From positions 1 to 64,000 of the forward strand of contig JAFXDV010000015.1 of the NCBI GenBank assembly GCA_017521125.1: DNA of 64,000 bases, in the 5' to 3' direction. The position numbers and the translations under genes were made by a program. Below the pieces are notes generated by a model. The model ran no database searches. It saw only the letters and a list, made by a program, of their open reading frames with translations, and was not told the origin of the DNA. This DNA comes from Clostridia bacterium (GTDB taxonomy: Bacteria; Bacillota; Clostridia; Oscillospirales; Acutalibacteraceae). This document shows positions 61,918-64,000 of this stretch, in pieces (within the stretch, counting starts at the first letter, position 1; the number at the start of each line of letters is the position of its first letter).

Positions 61918-63396
61918 CTATATAATGATACACAAAAGACCGTTACAGCCTTCATTTATTACCCTCTCTATTGTTTCCTGGATTCTTATCCTTGCCTCTT
62001 GCGGCATTCGGGCAAGTTTTGTGTGCAGCCCTTCATTTACAAGCTCGTGCAAAGATTTACCGAAGATATTGGAATCCCAAATCTTAACAGGATTTTCTTC
62101 GAACTCGCTAAGTAAATACATAATTAGGTCTTCACTCTGCTTTTCTGAACCAACAATTGGGCTGACCTCGGTTGTAATATCCGCCCTCATCATATGAATA
62201 GATGGCGCCGACGCTCTGAGTCTTACTCCGTATCGACCTCCCTGTTTCATTATTTCAGGCTCTTCAAGGGTCAGTTCCTCGATTTCAGGCATTACAATTC
62301 CGTAGCCTGTGGCTTCAACCTCATCTAGTGCGTTTTTAACCTTCATATATTCTTTCTTCATTTTCGAAAGCTCTACAAGAGTTTCCATTAGTTCTCTGTC
62401 ACTTGAGATTTCAAGGTTAGTATTTTCCGCTAATACTTTATAGAATAGGTCTCCCAATAATTTAACTGAGATTTGTGCAGTACCCCTACCTAAATCTACT
62501 GTATCTATTTTTGCATATTCTGCATACTGAGATTTATTAAGGGCATCTTCTAACAATTTCAAATCTCTTACGTGGGATATTTTATCAATAATACCTTTTA
62601 CTGAATCTGTAAGGTCTCCTCTAAGCCAATGACTTGTATCTAATGAATTTACCCAAAGAGGCAAACCTACCGAAATTTCTTTTACCGGGAATTCGTAAAG
62701 TATACCGCCAAGAATTTTCTTAATATCATTTTCTTCAAGTTCTAAGCAATTAACAGGAATTACAGGCACATTATAGTTTAATGATAATTTATCTGCAAGG
62801 TTTAGCGCATCTTGGCTGTTAGGATACATACAGTTTAGCAAAACTACGAATGGTTTATTTATTGCTTTTAGCTCATTTATTACCCTTTTTTCTGCTTCTT
62901 CATATTCGTCACGTGGTATTTCACTTATAGAACCGTCGGTTGTGACCACAAGTCCTATTGTAGAGTGCTCGTTTATAACCTTTTGTGTTCCTATTTCTGC
63001 CGCCATATTAAATGGTACAGGCTCATCGTACCAAGGTGTCATAACCATTCTCGGAGTTTCGCCCTCGATATATCCTAATGATGATGGGACAATATATCCA
63101 ACGCAATCTATAAGTCTGACATTAAATTTTGAGGTGTCATCAAGGTTAATATTTACAGCATTTTCGGGTATAAATTTAGGCTCAGTGGTCATAATCGTTC
63201 TGCCTGATGAGGATTGTGGCAATTCATCCACTGCTCTTTCCCTTATATAAGATTCCTCGATATTAGGCAATACAAGTATATCCATAAATTTTTTTATAAA
63301 TGTGGATTTACCTGTTCGTACCGGTCCTACTACGCCTAAGTATATATCCCCTCCTGTTCTTGATTCAATATCCTTATAAATACTTGTATCAGCCAT
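61918..63396 (-). CDS. spoIVA: stage IV sporulation protein A
   Basis: SpoIVA is the ATPase that forms the basement layer of the spore coat on the forespore. The 492-residue length equals that of the Bacillus protein. It has Walker A GPVRTGKSTFIKKF (24-37), DCVGYIVPSSLGY, VTTDGSISEIPRDEY, and the conserved C-terminus GCNGLLCIII. ATG 63396 follows AGAGG by 7 nt; the frame to 63420 is not needed. A sigma-E-like promoter is visible upstream, fitting mother-cell expression. It is good evidence that the organism sporulates or recently did. Confidence 0.97.
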   Translation of the reverse strand: MADTSIYKDIESRTGGDIYLGVVGPVRTGKSTFIKKFMDILVLPNIEESYIRERAVDELPQSSSGRTIMTTEPKFIPENAVNINLDDTSKFNVRLIDCVGYIVPSSLGYIEGETPRMVMTPWYDEPVPFNMAAEIGTQKVINEHSTIGLVVTTDGSISEIPRDEYEEAEKRVINELKAINKPFVVLLNCMYPNSQDALNLADKLSLNYNVPVIPVNCLELEENDIKKILGGILYEFPVKEISVGLPLWVNSLDTSHWLRGDLTDSVKGIIDKISHVRDLKLLEDALNKSQYAEYAKIDTVDLGRGTAQISVKLLGDLFYKVLAENTNLEISSDRELMETLVELSKMKKEYMKVKNALDEVEATGYGIVMPEIEELTLEEPEIMKQGGRYGVRLRASAPSIHMMRADITTEVSPIVGSEKQSEDLIMYLLSEFEENPVKIWDSNIFGKSLHELVNEGLHTKLARMPQEARIRIQETIERVINEGCNGLLCIII

Positions 63397-63428
63397 ATTT
63401 AATCCTCTTTTCAGTTTCATTCACTGAA

Positions 63429-63458
63429 TATTTATGAAAAAAGGAGGGTTTTTATGAC
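63429..63458 (-). promoter_or_regulatory. candidate sigma-E promoter of spoIVA
   Basis: GTCATAAA (63451-63458) and CATAAATA (63429-63436) on the minus strand are 14 bp apart, close to the sigma-E pattern (GTCATATT, then CATACAAT). No housekeeping promoter is evident in the gap. Confidence 0.65.
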
Positions 63459-63462
63459 AAAC

Positions 63463-63498
63463 AAAAAGATTTGCAAAATTTCTTTTGCAAATCTTTTT
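63463..63498 (-). terminator. terminator after purL
   Basis: A perfect 16-bp stem (63463-63478 and 63483-63498) with a 4-nt loop lies 3 bp past the purL stop codon. The lower stem is A/T, so the T run forms part of it. Confidence 0.88.
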
Positions 63499-63501
63499 AA
63501 A

Positions 63502-64000
63502 TTATAGACTGAAATATTTAACTGCCGACTCAAACATTTTCATATCGTAGTTGCCGTCAACATTCTTATATAGACCATATCCTTTGCGCTCTGAATGTCC
63601 CATTTTACCGAAGATTCTTCCGTCAGGAGAGGTTATACCTTCGATAGCAAATGCAGAATCATTAGGATTGAACCTGATATCTGAGGTAGGTTTGCCATCA
63701 AGGTCAACATACTGAGTAGCAATCTGACCATTTTCTGCTAATTGCTTAATAACCTCGTCACTTGCTAAGAATCTACCTTCACCGTGAGAAATTGGAACAT
63801 TATAAATATCCCCAATCTCGCACTCATACAGCCAAGGAGATTTATTAGAAGCAATTCTTGTTCTTACAATTCTCGACTGGTGTCTGCCGATGGTATTGTA
63901 GGTCAGTGTTGGGCAATTCTCATCGGTATCAACAATCTCGCCAAATGGAACAAGACCTAACTTAATAATTGCCTGGAAGCCATTACAAATACCGCACATT
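63502..64000 (-). CDS. purL: phosphoribosylformylglycinamidine synthase, C-terminal glutaminase part (partial)
   Basis: The frame is open at the right edge, so only the last 166 or so residues are seen. They form the end of a class I glutaminase domain. GICNGFQA carries the nucleophile cysteine, SHGEGRF and GKMGHSERKGYGLYKNV carry the His and Glu, and FESAVKYF ends the protein. The C-terminal pattern is that of the large single-chain PurL of Clostridia rather than separate PurQ. The enzyme makes FGAM in purine synthesis. The apparent ATG at 63999 is internal, not a start. Confidence 0.9.
   Translation of the reverse strand, partial: MCGICNGFQAIIKLGLVPFGEIVDTDENCPTLTYNTIGRHQSRIVRTRIASNKSPWLYECEIGDIYNVPISHGEGRFLASDEVIKQLAENGQIATQYVDLDGKPTSDIRFNPNDSAFAIEGITSPDGRIFGKMGHSERKGYGLYKNVDGNYDMKMFESAVKYFSL

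Overview
The window is a 64 kb piece of a low-GC chromosome from an endospore-forming Bacillota, most likely an anaerobic gut member of Clostridia (Oscillospirales/Eubacteriales-like). The basis is spoIVA, gerW/ytfJ and a bofA-like gene, the clostridial-type AspRS2 + GatCAB route, a T-box leader and an L20-type leader, and the block rnc - Elp3-like radical SAM - smc - ftsY. The species cannot be named from sequence alone. All genes but one run on the minus strand, so the natural reading direction is from high to low coordinates. The exception is a lipoprotein gene at 60418-61884 (+).

Layout, left to right. (1) 1-4150 is accessory: a serine recombinase, an FRG-domain protein and a HipA/CtkA-like kinase with a 77-residue partner gene. 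The first three each end in a strong hairpin. Beside them lies a 57-codon remnant of a peptidoglycan amidase (3974-4147). (2) 4212-13760 holds a ZIP metal transporter and a tightly packed run gatC-gatA-gatB-aspS2-glcK-lacZ behind a T-box leader. tRNA-dependent amidation genes and a lactose/glucose pair therefore appear to share one transcript. (3) 13775-17705 holds a bofA-like gene, secG, and a three-gene carboxyltransferase / biotin carrier / OadA-like set resembling the 12S, 1.3S and 5S parts of transcarboxylase. (4) 17785-22682 is rluB, a D,D-carboxypeptidase gene, gerW, a DUF2953 gene, scpB, scpA and an M50 protease gene. (5) 22780-29161 holds a second amidase, an unknown gene, a TSCPD gene, rpoD, dnaG, dgt, yigZ and rpmE. 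(6) 29252-46817 is a long housekeeping run: leuS, rsfS, yqeK, nadD, yhbY, rdgB, ftsY, smc, radical SAM, rnc, plsX, trmFO, topA, dprA and an rRNA methyltransferase gene. (7) 46876-56560 holds infC-rpmI-rplT with its leader, an mreB-like gene, comF, recD2, cdaA-cdaR, a class V aminotransferase, a Se/S-carrier-like gene and ptsH. (8) 56739-64000 holds trmD, rimM, khpA, rpsP, ffh and ylxM, then the lone plus-strand lipoprotein, spoIVA, and the C-terminal end of a large PurL.

Most of the window is ordinary core genome. The less ordinary parts are the left-hand island; the T-box operon that extends into lacZ; two cell-wall genes whose best-placed start codon is ATT just after a hairpin containing the Shine-Dalgarno sequence; an array of five hairpins between dprA and topA; and a long dyad between the divergent ylxM-ffh and lipoprotein promoters. 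No tRNA, rRNA, CRISPR array or insertion sequence was recognised.
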